A stretch of DNA of 64,000 bases from JAZDOK01 sp043798715 (lineage in GTDB: Bacteria > Vulcanimicrobiota > JAZDOK01), in assembly GCA_043798715.1 (NCBI GenBank), contig JAZDOK010000106.1:1-64000 (forward strand), given 5' to 3'. Below, piece by piece: positions 17,671 through 27,007 of the stretch. The notes beneath the pieces are model-generated. The model worked only from the letters and a program-made list of their open reading frames with translations, searched no databases and had not been told where the DNA came from. Position 1 is the first letter of the stretch. Every line of letters starts with the position of its first letter. Made by a program: the position numbers and the translations under genes.

Positions 17671-18024
17671 TTAATGCTTGTAGGTATTTGCCAAATAATC
17701 CACCAACACTTTTTTCTCGGCCTCCGTTAACTGCGCCCCCTTGCCTATCATGTCGGTCACAGTCTGTTCCCACTGGTCGCGCGTTTTCCTGGCTTGTTTG
17801 GGTTTGTCGGCGCTGTGGCAGGCCGAGCAGCGAGTCTCAAGAAGCGTTGCGCCATCCGGGGCGGGCGTCGCCGACGGAGGCGCTTGAGCCGGTTTAGACG
17901 AGCCGGAATTGCAGGCGACCAGCAGAGCCATCATTATCAGCCAAGCCGCGATCAAAACCACAATTGTTCGTTTATAGCGGCCTGGTGTGATGTAAGCCTG
18001 CTTGACTGCACTTATTTTATTCAT
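17671..18024 (-). CDS. monohaem cytochrome c lipoprotein
   Basis: 117 residues. A basic N-terminus and a hydrophobic segment (VVLIAAWLIMMAL) end in LVAC, a good lipobox, so the mature protein would be lipid-anchored outside the cytoplasm. A Pro/Ala linker leads to a small class-I-type cytochrome domain with haem motif CSACH and a later WEQTVTDMIGKG, whose Met is the likely axial ligand, then a VDYLANTY helix. The ATG at 18024 has AAAGGAG 8 nt upstream, preferred over an ATG six codons earlier that overlaps the site. It is first in a leftward operon with the two membrane proteins. Confidence 0.85.
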   Translation of the reverse strand: MNKISAVKQAYITPGRYKRTIVVLIAAWLIMMALLVACNSGSSKPAQAPPSATPAPDGATLLETRCSACHSADKPKQARKTRDQWEQTVTDMIGKGAQLTEAEKKVLVDYLANTYKH

Positions 18025-18224
18025 ATCTTTTACTCCTTTCATCTAATCATTGGCGAGCATCGAATATTTTCCAGAGACATAGCGGGTGAACCGCCGTTTA
18101 AAACTTATACTCTATTCCCTGAATCAATTCCTTCAAATCCCATTCACGGATTTTCTTGCGGAATATATTGCCCGAAAGCGTAATGCACAAGGAAAACTTC
18201 TATCTTCCGGAGAAATTCCTTGCC

Positions 18225-18902
18225 ATGCTTGCGGATTTTCACGCGCACACTGTTTTAAGCGATGGAACGCTTTCGGTCATGGAGCTGATAAGCAGGGCTT
18301 TTGCAGCCCGGTACAGCCATCTCGGAATCACCGACCACGCCGGAATCGGGAACCTCCAACGCCTGATCGAGGAGACCAGGCAGGAGTGCGAACTGGCCCG
18401 CGCTTTCTGGCCGATTGAAGCAATATGGGGGGTGGAGCTCACCCACCTCCCGGCTGGCGCCATAGACGGCGCCGCCAGGAAGGCCAAGGACCTGGGAGCC
18501 CGCCTGGTGCTGGTCCATGGGGAGACTCCAGTGGAGCCGGTGGAGGCTGGGACCAACCGGGCCGCCATCGAATCAGCCTTTGTCGATGTCCTGGCGCACC
18601 CCGGACTTCTAACCATTGAAGAGGGCCTCATGGCCGCCCGAAACGGCACCTTTCTTGAAATCAGCTCCCGCCGCGGCCACTGCCTGGGAAACGGGAACGT
18701 CGTCCGGGTGGCCCGTGAGACAGGCGCCTTTCTCATTATTGATTCTGACACCCACTCTTCGGGAGATCTTCTGAATCATGACATGGTCCGCAAGGTCGGT
18801 TTGGGGGCGGGCTTGACTGATGAGGAACTGCGCCAGGTCACAGAGGAGAACCCCCTGAAGCTTCTGGGACGACTCAATACCGGAGCGATAGAAACATTGT
18901 GA
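18225..18902 (+). CDS. PHP-domain phosphoesterase (histidinol-phosphatase-like)
   Basis: A metal-dependent PHP-fold hydrolase. The metal-binding motifs appear in order: DFHAHTVLSDG, GITDHAG, VHGE, LAHPG and DSDTHSS. Relatives act on histidinol phosphate or other small phosphoesters; no his genes are close, so the substrate is open. The start is uncertain. The ATG at 18225 begins the fold in the usual way, while an ATG at 18183 would add 14 residues, and neither has a strong ribosome site. It is the first gene of the long rightward block leading into the ATP synthase genes. Confidence 0.82.
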   Translation: MLADFHAHTVLSDGTLSVMELISRAFAARYSHLGITDHAGIGNLQRLIEETRQECELARAFWPIEAIWGVELTHLPAGAIDGAARKAKDLGARLVLVHGETPVEPVEAGTNRAAIESAFVDVLAHPGLLTIEEGLMAARNGTFLEISSRRGHCLGNGNVVRVARETGAFLIIDSDTHSSGDLLNHDMVRKVGLGAGLTDEELRQVTEENPLKLLGRLNTGAIETL

Positions 18903-18940
18903 AAACCACCATAGTCAGTCACTGACAAGGAGGAGCGTTA

Positions 18941-19507
18941 GTGGAGTACAAAATGGACAAACTCACCGGGCTCTATGATGAAAAATCGTTTTTCATGAAT
19001 CTGAATCAAGAGATATCCCGCGCCACCCGTTACAAGAGGCCGCTCACCGTGCTCGTCTTCGAAGTGAACTTTGACTGCTTCGATAAGACGTCCGACCTGC
19101 GCTGGAGCATCGGTTATTCTGTCTTCAAACAGATCGGGGCTCTACTCCAGAAAGTTTACCGGAACGTTGATATTCTGGGACGCTGCGAGGGAGACACCTT
19201 CGGGGTGATGCTTCCCGAGACCGCGCCTGAGGGAGGGCGGCTGGGCGCCGAACGTTTCCGCAAAGCCGTCGAAGAATACCGTTTTATCGGTGATGCAAAA
19301 AACGAACGGGTACAGTTAGCCGTGGACGGAGGCATGGCTTTCTTTCCGGCTCACGGAAAGAAAGCGCGTGAGCTTTTTGCCAGCGCCTACAGAGCCATGA
19401 AACTCGCTCAGTCAAAAGGGGGAAACCTGGTGGAAGAACCCCCGGAGATCCTCTATGAAGAAGGAAGCGACGAGCCTCCCCTCCCCAAAACCGCCAGGAT
19501 GAGCTAG
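18941..19507 (+). CDS. degenerate GGDEF-domain protein
   Basis: 188 residues with a single GGDEF fold and no sensor domain. MDKLTGLYDEKSF opens the domain as in diguanylate cyclases, but the signature is EGDTF (residues 83-87) instead of GG[DE]EF. Cyclase activity is therefore doubtful and a role as c-di-GMP- or GTP-binding or purely structural protein is more likely. Starts at GTG with AGGAGGA 6 nt upstream. The next gene's ATG immediately follows its TAG, suggesting coupling to the wecA-like transferase. Confidence 0.85.
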   Translation: MEYKMDKLTGLYDEKSFFMNLNQEISRATRYKRPLTVLVFEVNFDCFDKTSDLRWSIGYSVFKQIGALLQKVYRNVDILGRCEGDTFGVMLPETAPEGGRLGAERFRKAVEEYRFIGDAKNERVQLAVDGGMAFFPAHGKKARELFASAYRAMKLAQSKGGNLVEEPPEILYEEGSDEPPLPKTARMS

Positions 19508-20503
19508 ATGTTCGGCAAAATCTTTCTCTGGGAATACCAACCCTATCTGTGGGCTTTCTGGACGGCCTTCCTGGTCACCCTGTTCCTGACTCCGCAGTGG
19601 ATAAAGCTGGCCTTAAGGCACAAAATACTCGACAAGCCGGGCGGGCGTAAAATCCATCAGGAGCCCATCCCCCTCTGCGGTGGATTGGCCATTTATGCGG
19701 GGTTCTTTATTGGAATTGGAGTGGCCCTTCTGTCGGTGGGAGGAAGACCCGGATTTCTGCCCCACAAGGCGGCCTTCTCCCTGACCGGCCTGTTCCTGGG
19801 ACTCACTCTTATGCTGATTCTGGGCCTCCTGGATGACAGGTTTGCCCTGCCGGCCAAAATAAAGCTCCTGGGACAGATCGTCATCGCCTTCGTCTTCATT
19901 CACTTCGGCTTCAGCATTGACTTCATCACCCGTCCCTTCCATGGCCTTATTTATCTTCCCGAGTGGCTGGTCATTCTGCTCAGCGTCTTTTGGCTGGTGG
20001 GGATTACCAACGCCGTCAACCTTCTGGACGGCCTGGACGGGCTTCTGGCAGGGGTTTCGGCCATTTCCGCCACCCTGTTTTTCGTAGTGGCCCTCATGAA
20101 GGGCCAGTTTCTGGTGGCCCTGCTCATGGTGGCCCTGGCCGGATGTTCACTGGCCTTTCTCCGTTATAATTTCAACCCGGCGCGGGTTTTCATGGGTGAC
20201 ACGGGGAGCCTCTTTCTGGGAGCGGCCTTCGCCTCTATATCCATCATGGGGGCCCTCAAGCTGACGGCGACCGTGGCCCTGGCCATTCCCATCCTCATCA
20301 TGGGGATTCCCATCCTGGATACGACCTTCGCCATTGTCCGCCGCTTTTTCAAAGGCCAGCCCATCTTCCAGGCGGACAGGGGACATCTTCACCACCGCCT
20401 CCTCCGCCTGGGACTCTCCCAGCGGGCCGCGGTCCTCCTTATCTACGCCATCAACATCCTGCTCGGCGTCCTGGGTGTCGTTCTGGCATTTTATGGGAAA
20501 TAG
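19508..20503 (+). CDS. undecaprenyl-phosphate N-acetylhexosamine-1-phosphate transferase (WecA/TagO-like)
   Basis: Membrane enzyme moving a HexNAc-1-phosphate from its UDP form onto undecaprenyl phosphate, starting O-antigen, capsule or similar polymers. About ten TM helices. Polyprenyl-transferase motifs: LGLLDDRF (Asp109/Asp110), NLLDGLDGLLAG (Asn171, Asp174, Asp177), ARVFMGDTGSLFLG and the C-terminal DRGHLHHRLL loop that selects GlcNAc-type substrates. It abuts the GGDEF gene and precedes wecB, which supplies UDP-ManNAc, supporting a surface-glycan role. Confidence 0.9.
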   Translation: MFGKIFLWEYQPYLWAFWTAFLVTLFLTPQWIKLALRHKILDKPGGRKIHQEPIPLCGGLAIYAGFFIGIGVALLSVGGRPGFLPHKAAFSLTGLFLGLTLMLILGLLDDRFALPAKIKLLGQIVIAFVFIHFGFSIDFITRPFHGLIYLPEWLVILLSVFWLVGITNAVNLLDGLDGLLAGVSAISATLFFVVALMKGQFLVALLMVALAGCSLAFLRYNFNPARVFMGDTGSLFLGAAFASISIMGALKLTATVALAIPILIMGIPILDTTFAIVRRFFKGQPIFQADRGHLHHRLLRLGLSQRAAVLLIYAINILLGVLGVVLAFYGK

Positions 20504-20548
20504 CTTTCAGCCGATGGCTGAATAGAAAGGGAATAAATTTCAACCGCT

Positions 20549-21712
20549 ATGAAAAAAAATAAAATCATGTCCATCTTCGGAACGCGGCCGGAGGCCATCA
20601 AGATGGCCCCGGTGCTCCTGGAGATGCGAAAACGGCCGGACCGGATTGAATCCATTGTCGTCGTGACCGGCCAGCACCGGGAAATGCTGGATCAGGTCCT
20701 GGCGCTCTTTTCCATTGAGCCGGATGTTGATTTGAACATCATGTTGGCCAATCAGTCCCTTGAAATGATCACCAGCCGGGCCATCGAGGGCCTCGAAAAT
20801 GTATTCGGCAAGCTCAAACCTGATCTCGTACTGGTTCAGGGGGATACCACCACGGCCTTTGTGGCGGCCCTGGCGGCCTTCTACCACAAGATCGCCGTGG
20901 GGCACGTAGAGGCGGGTTTAAGAACCGACAACAAGTACGACCCCTTTCCGGAGGAGATAAACCGCCGCCTGATCACCGTCCTGGGAAATCTGCATTTCGC
21001 CCCGACGCCGTTGGCGGTGGAAAATTTAATGAGTAACGGGATCCGGGCTGAGGCCGTCTACCGGACTGGCAACACGGTCATAGACGCACTTAATCACATC
21101 GTCCGCTCCGGTGCCCTGGATGGATGCTCCTTCCCTCCGGGAACAGGCGGCCGCCGGATGCTCCTGGTCGAGACCCACCGCCGCGAAAACCTGGGCGCAC
21201 CCATGCAGGATATCTGCGAGGGTTTGAAGAAAATAACGGGGGTTTTTCCGGATGTTGAGATTCTTTTCAGCGTCCATAAGAACCCGAAGGTCAGGGAGGT
21301 CGTCTATGGCGTCCTCCAGGGAGTGGAGCGGGTTCATCTCCTCGAACCGATGGACTACAGGAACCTCGTGTTCCTGATGAAGGAGTCTTACCTCATCCTG
21401 ACGGATTCCGGCGGAATCCAGGAGGAAGCGCCGGCTCTGGGTAAACCGGTGCTGGTCTTAAGGAAGACGACCGAGCGCCCGGAAGGGATCGATGCCGGGA
21501 CGGCCCGCCTGATCGGGACTGATCGGGAGCGGGTTTTCGAGGAGACTTCCGCTCTTCTTAACGATGCGGAAGCATACCGCAGAATGAGCCAGGCGGTCAA
21601 TCCCTATGGAGACGGGAAAGCTTCCGGAAGGATCGTAAGAGCCATCCTTTTTTATTTCGGGATGGAACCCGATCGTCCGGAGGAATTCGTCCCCGGGAGG
21701 CTTACGGAATGA
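20549..21712 (+). CDS. wecB: UDP-N-acetylglucosamine 2-epimerase (non-hydrolysing)
   Basis: Interconverts UDP-GlcNAc and UDP-ManNAc for envelope polysaccharides. 387 residues, normal length. Motifs: GTRPEAIKMAPVLLEM at the N-terminus, GHVEAGLRT, DPFPEEINRR, ETHRRENLG and TDSGGIQEEAPALGKPVLVLR. The stop overlaps the atpZ start by 4 nt (ATGA), which physically couples glycan synthesis genes to the ATP synthase operon. Confidence 0.96.
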   Translation: MKKNKIMSIFGTRPEAIKMAPVLLEMRKRPDRIESIVVVTGQHREMLDQVLALFSIEPDVDLNIMLANQSLEMITSRAIEGLENVFGKLKPDLVLVQGDTTTAFVAALAAFYHKIAVGHVEAGLRTDNKYDPFPEEINRRLITVLGNLHFAPTPLAVENLMSNGIRAEAVYRTGNTVIDALNHIVRSGALDGCSFPPGTGGRRMLLVETHRRENLGAPMQDICEGLKKITGVFPDVEILFSVHKNPKVREVVYGVLQGVERVHLLEPMDYRNLVFLMKESYLILTDSGGIQEEAPALGKPVLVLRKTTERPEGIDAGTARLIGTDRERVFEETSALLNDAEAYRRMSQAVNPYGDGKASGRIVRAILFYFGMEPDRPEEFVPGRLTE

Positions 21713-21942
21713 AGGAGGAATCTCCCTACCGATACCTGGGATTGGTGGCGGGTTTCGGGTTAACCCTGGTGGGCACGACCCTCCTCGGGCTGGCCCTGGG
21801 GCTGTACCTGGATGGGCGATACGGGACTTCACCCCGGTACACGCTGTTGCTTCTCATCCTGGGAATCGTGATGGGGGGCTACAACGGCTATAAAATGATT
21901 GAACCTTTGTTGAAGAGAAAAAAAAGTGGGCCGAATAAATAA
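21709..21942 (+). CDS. atpZ: AtpZ-type ATP synthase operon protein
   Basis: 77 residues, two TM helices (LGLVAGFGLTLVGTTLLGLALG and YTLLLLILGIVMGGYNGY-like). The GLYLDGRYGTSP turn between helices is characteristic of the AtpZ/AtpQ small proteins that precede atpI. They assist assembly of the c-ring or cation handling. The start overlaps the wecB stop and the end overlaps the following atpI-like frame. Confidence 0.8.
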   Translation: MKEESPYRYLGLVAGFGLTLVGTTLLGLALGLYLDGRYGTSPRYTLLLLILGIVMGGYNGYKMIEPLLKRKKSGPNK

Positions 21943-22342
21943 CGTGGAAAAGACGGTGCTGAGCCTCTCCCTCCTGTTTCTGGGAGCGGGGCTGATTCTT
22001 TTTTCACTGCTGGGCCGCTGGCCCCTGCTCGGGGGCTTCCTGGCGGGAGGCGCGATCGTCATAGCCGCCTTCGCCTGGTCGTCCAGGGACCTCCGCTTTT
22101 TCCTGGGCGCAGTCCCGGCCTCACCGGAGGGAGCGAAGAAGTCTTTGGGAAAGTTCCGCTTCCGTCTTTTCTTCAGGCTCGGAATCACTATGGTTTTTGT
22201 TTCGTCGGCTCTGGCCGCCGGGGCGGATTTTCCGGGACTTATCCTTGGAATCTGTGCTATTCCGGCCTCCCTTATGGGCCTGGCCCTAATCTGCCTGTTG
22301 GGCTATCTTCGCTTCGGAGGAGTCGAAATTGGAAGCTGCTGA
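21926..22342 (+). CDS. atpI: ATP synthase subunit I-like protein
   Basis: 138-residue membrane protein with about four hydrophobic helices, placed exactly where atpI is found between atpZ and atpB. AtpI helps assemble the c-ring. Similarity is mostly in size and topology, since this family is poorly conserved. The GTG at 21926 overlaps atpZ by 17 nt; a GTG at 21944 is an alternative start. It ends inside the beginning of atpB. Confidence 0.65.
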   Translation: MGRINNVEKTVLSLSLLFLGAGLILFSLLGRWPLLGGFLAGGAIVIAAFAWSSRDLRFFLGAVPASPEGAKKSLGKFRFRLFFRLGITMVFVSSALAAGADFPGLILGICAIPASLMGLALICLLGYLRFGGVEIGSC

Positions 22343-23168
22343 ATTCAGAACAATTCACCTGGGCTCCCTGACCGTCAACATCGAGACGGTCATCGCGTCC
22401 TGGATTGTCCTTTTCCTCCTGGCGATCTTCTTTTTCCTGGGCACCCGGAAGCTCTCCGAGCGTCCCTCGACCCTCCAAAATATCCTGGAAGTAGTCTATG
22501 AATATTTCCAGAACCTCTCCCGATCAATGATCGGTGAGAACGGCGAACGATATGCTCCGCTGGCCCTGGCCATTTTCTTCTACCTTCTTTTCAGTAACTG
22601 GCTGGGCCTCCTGCCCGAAGTGGCCATCCATCACTGGACTGTCTTCGCTCCCCCGACCCGGGACATCAATACGACCCTGGCCATGGCCCTCATCACTTTC
22701 CTGGCCTTTCACTACTTCGGGATCGCAAGCCGCATCGAGCAAATTGCCCACCGGGAGAAGGAAGCTGGATTTCTCGCCGTACGGGTGCGGGGTTTCCTGA
22801 ATTATCTTGCGCATTACCTGCATCCCCTCCCGGATCTCTATCAGTCTCTTTCCCTCCCGCTCTTCCTGTTTATAGTGATTGGATTCGGATGGCTCTTTCT
22901 GCTTCTCAACGTGGTGGAGGAACTGGCCCGGGTACTGTCCCTGACCCTTCGTCTATTCAGCAACATGTACGGCGGCCACCTGATCCTGGCCTGCCTGGCC
23001 CTCCTGGTGGTGACCATGGGCTCCATGAGCTACCTGGCCGGGTTCGCCAGCGATTTCGTTCTTCTCTTCGTGCTCCTGCTCAAGGTTCTGGTCGGTTTGG
23101 TCCAGGCCTTTATTTTTTCCATTCTCACCCTCTCCTATATCGGTTCCGCCGAGGGAGAGGAACACTAA
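22329..23168 (+). CDS. atpB: F1Fo ATP synthase subunit a
   Basis: Forms the ion half-channels next to the c-ring. Starts at TTG with GGAGG 8 nt upstream; 279 residues and about six TM helices. SLTLRLFSNMYGGH contains the essential arginine of helix 4, and LVQAFIFSILTLSYIGSA forms the last helix with the conserved glutamine. A LFSNWLGLLPE segment marks helix 2. It is the first Fo structural gene in the cluster. Confidence 0.96.
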   Translation: MEAAEFRTIHLGSLTVNIETVIASWIVLFLLAIFFFLGTRKLSERPSTLQNILEVVYEYFQNLSRSMIGENGERYAPLALAIFFYLLFSNWLGLLPEVAIHHWTVFAPPTRDINTTLAMALITFLAFHYFGIASRIEQIAHREKEAGFLAVRVRGFLNYLAHYLHPLPDLYQSLSLPLFLFIVIGFGWLFLLLNVVEELARVLSLTLRLFSNMYGGHLILACLALLVVTMGSMSYLAGFASDFVLLFVLLLKVLVGLVQAFIFSILTLSYIGSAEGEEH

Positions 23169-23185
23169 GAAGGAGGTCTCATATC

Positions 23186-23449
23186 ATGGATGCAAAGGGT
23201 TGGTTACTGGTATTCTCGGCCATCGCAGCCGCGTTCGCCATCGCAGTGGCGGCCGCCGGGGCTGCAATCGGACAGGGTAACGCGGTGCGCGGAGCGATGG
23301 ACTCCATCGGGAGGAACCCGGAGTCGCAGGGCAAGCTCATGCCGGTGCTCATCATCGGCCTGGCTTTCATAGAATCGCTCTGCCTTTATGCCTTCGTAGT
23401 CTCTCTGGCCCTGCTCTTCTTCAACCCTCTTATGAATTACCTTAAATAA
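23186..23449 (+). CDS. atpE: F1Fo ATP synthase subunit c
   Basis: 87-residue hairpin of two TM helices that oligomerises into the rotor ring. The ATG follows AAGGAGG. Helix 1 has GAAIGQGNAVRG, the loop is RNPE, and helix 2 carries the ion-binding carboxylate Glu63 in LAFIESLCLYAFVV. Gln30 together with Glu63-Ser64 matches the side-chain set used for Na+ in known sodium-type rings, though Leu65 stands where those rings have Thr. A longer upstream reading frame is only the overlap with atpB and is ignored. Confidence 0.95.
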   Translation: MDAKGWLLVFSAIAAAFAIAVAAAGAAIGQGNAVRGAMDSIGRNPESQGKLMPVLIIGLAFIESLCLYAFVVSLALLFFNPLMNYLK

Positions 23450-23467
23450 AAGGCGGAGAACACTAAG

Positions 23468-23944
23468 ATGGAGATAAATATCACCCTGGTGATCCAGGCG
23501 GTCAATTTTCTCATTGCCTTCTGGCTTCTCAAGATTCTCTATGTCTCGCAGCTCAAGCCGATCTTTTCGGCCCGGGCCGAAAAGATCGCCAGGGACATCG
23601 AGGAGGCCGAATCACTCCGCTCCGATGCCCTGGCCCAGAAGGCGGAATATGAGGCCGCTCTCCATGATGCCCGCAAGGAGGCCGGGGCCATCCTTAAACA
23701 GGCCGTTCAGTACGGCGAACAGACCAAGGCCGAGCTCCTGGGAAAATCAAAAGAAGAGGCCCGCCTGATCGTCGAAAAGGCACGGGCTGAGGCCCGGACT
23801 GAAAAAGAGCGTCTGTATATGGAGATCAAGAGCCATACGGCTGAGCTGGCCGTGGCCATGGCCTCAAAAATTCTGAAGGAATCCGTGGACCCTGAGACGC
23901 ATCAGAAGATGGTCCAGACGTTCGCCCGGAAGGTAGGAAATTAA
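23468..23944 (+). CDS. atpF: F1Fo ATP synthase subunit b
   Basis: 158 residues: one N-terminal TM helix (ITLVIQAVNFLIAFWLLKIL) then a long charged coiled coil reaching to the C-terminus, forming the peripheral stalk that connects subunit a to delta and alpha. A single b gene is present, so the stalk would be a homodimer. It ends with TAA directly before the TTG of atpH. Confidence 0.94.
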   Translation: MEINITLVIQAVNFLIAFWLLKILYVSQLKPIFSARAEKIARDIEEAESLRSDALAQKAEYEAALHDARKEAGAILKQAVQYGEQTKAELLGKSKEEARLIVEKARAEARTEKERLYMEIKSHTAELAVAMASKILKESVDPETHQKMVQTFARKVGN

Positions 23945-24505
23945 TTGGAGCACGCGGTCGCCGAGCGGTACGGGCAGGCCCTCTTCATGCTGGCCCGGGA
24001 GAAAGGCATGATGGAGCAGGCCGCAGGGGATCTCGGGCGCGTCTGCGCGATCCTCTCGAAGCACCCTGATTTAAGGAAAGCCTTCGAAGCCCCGCACATT
24101 CCGGCAAAAGTAAAAAAAGACATCCTGTCAAAACTCTTCACCGGGAAACTCTCGGCCGAGGTGCTCAATTTTCTTTTTCTCCTGGTCGATAAACAGCGCG
24201 AGAACCAACTTCCCCTGATTGAGGAAGTCTACCGGAGGATAGTGGAGGAGTCTCTCAACGAAGTCTCCGTGGAGGTCACTACCGCCGTTCCCTTATCGCA
24301 GGAATCCGGGCGCCTCCTCTCCGAAAAGCTCTCCTCGAATTGGCACAAAAAGATAAAAATACTCCCGGTGGTCAATCCGGCCATCCTCGGAGGCGTCATA
24401 GTAAAAATGAAAGACATCCTCATAGATGGGAGCCTGCTGCACGCGCTTTCTATTCTGAAGGAGAGAGCGGCCGGCTCGCCGGACGGAACAGAAGGGAGCA
24501 CGTGA
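23945..24505 (+). CDS. atpH: F1Fo ATP synthase subunit delta
   Basis: 186-residue OSCP/delta subunit capping the F1 head. Starts at TTG immediately after the atpF stop, with a GGTAGG-type site upstream. VAERYGQALFMLAREKG is the N-terminal helix signature, and the C-terminal KIKILPVVNPAILGG plus VKMKDILIDGSLLHAL closes the family pattern. Confidence 0.93.
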   Translation: MEHAVAERYGQALFMLAREKGMMEQAAGDLGRVCAILSKHPDLRKAFEAPHIPAKVKKDILSKLFTGKLSAEVLNFLFLLVDKQRENQLPLIEEVYRRIVEESLNEVSVEVTTAVPLSQESGRLLSEKLSSNWHKKIKILPVVNPAILGGVIVKMKDILIDGSLLHALSILKERAAGSPDGTEGST

Positions 24506-24506
24506 T

Positions 24507-26032
<1,526 letters not shown>

Positions 26033-26036
<4 letters not shown>

Positions 26037-26893
26037 AGGGCGGCGGCGTCAGATCCATAAAGGGTCGGATTCGGGCGGTAAGCGGTATCCAGCAGATCAC
26101 CCGCGCCATGAAGCTGGTGGCCGCCGTCAGAATCAAAAAGGCGGACGTCCGGATGAAAGCTTTCGGCCCCATCTCCGCCAAGATGCAGGAAATCGTCAAC
26201 GAACTGGTCAGCCAGATGGATGAAGTACTGCACCCCCTCATGGCCTGCCGAAAGCCGGGCCAAAACTACGGCATCGTGGTCATCACATCAGACAAAGGCC
26301 TCTGCGGCTCTTATAATCACAATGTCCTCAGGGAGGTCGAAACATACATCAACTCTCTTCCTCTCGAGAGCACTATTCGCATCATCACCGTAGGCCAGAA
26401 GGCCAGAAAGTATTTTCTGAAACAGAATGTCGCGGTTGAAAAGCATCTGGACGGCTGGAAAGCCACATATGAAGAGGCCCGCGACCTGGCCTCCCGGGCG
26501 ATCGACTGGTTCATTTCGGGAGAAGTCGGAGAGGTCCGCTGCTTCTATACCAGGCCCGTCTCCGCCATCGTCCAGAAGGCCCTGCCGGAAACCCTTCTCC
26601 CGCTTCAGGGCGCCACTGAGAAGAAACAGCCCCTCCCTTATATTTATGAGCCGGAACCCAAAGCGGCCCTGGAGGCCCTCCTCCCCAGGTATGTCGAGGT
26701 GGTCCTGATGAGAATCCTCCTGGAGTCGCGGGCGGCGGAGCTGGGGGCACGCCTGAAGGCCATGACTAATGCTACCGAGAATGCGGAAAAATATGTAAAA
26801 GATCTCACTTTAGCCTACTTCCGTGCACGACAGGAAGCCATCACTACGGAGATCATCGAGGTGGCCAGCGGAGCCAATTATGCAGCAGGATAA
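26033..26893 (+). CDS. atpG: F1Fo ATP synthase subunit gamma
   Basis: 286-residue central shaft. N-terminal helix RSIKGRIRAVSGIQQITRAM, mid-domain VVITSDKGLCGSYN, and C-terminal helix LGARLKAMTNATENAEK all match the family. It overlaps atpA by 4 nt. Unlike its neighbours it is separated from the next atp gene by 114 bp that contain a large inverted repeat. Confidence 0.96.
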
Positions 26894-26907
26894 AAACAAA
26901 TTTTAAA

Positions 26908-26990
26908 GGGGTCGCGTCTTGACATTTGACAAATAAAATAGTAACGGGGTCAATTCTTGACTAATTTGTCAAATGTCAAGACGCGACCCC
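26908..26990. repeat. perfect 27-bp inverted repeat (REP/MITE-like) between atpG and atpD
   Basis: Left arm 26908-26934 and right arm 26964-26990 are exact reverse complements over 27 bp, beginning GGGGTCGCGTCTTGAC and ending GCGACCCC, with a 29-nt loop (26935-26963). The loop contains GGGGTCAATTCTTGAC, a degraded copy of the arm head. Both strands fold equally. No U-run follows, so it is not a typical terminator; the outline is that of a REP-like or miniature mobile element. The right arm ends 17 nt before the atpD ATG. Confidence 0.85.
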
Positions 26991-27007
26991 ATCTTAAGGA
27001 GGAAAAT

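Noticed and set aside
26957..27007. In-frame extension of atpD starting inside the inverted repeat
   Set aside because: The extension starts with TTG inside the repeat and translates repeat sequence; the ATG at 27008 has AAGGAGG and gives the family N-terminus.
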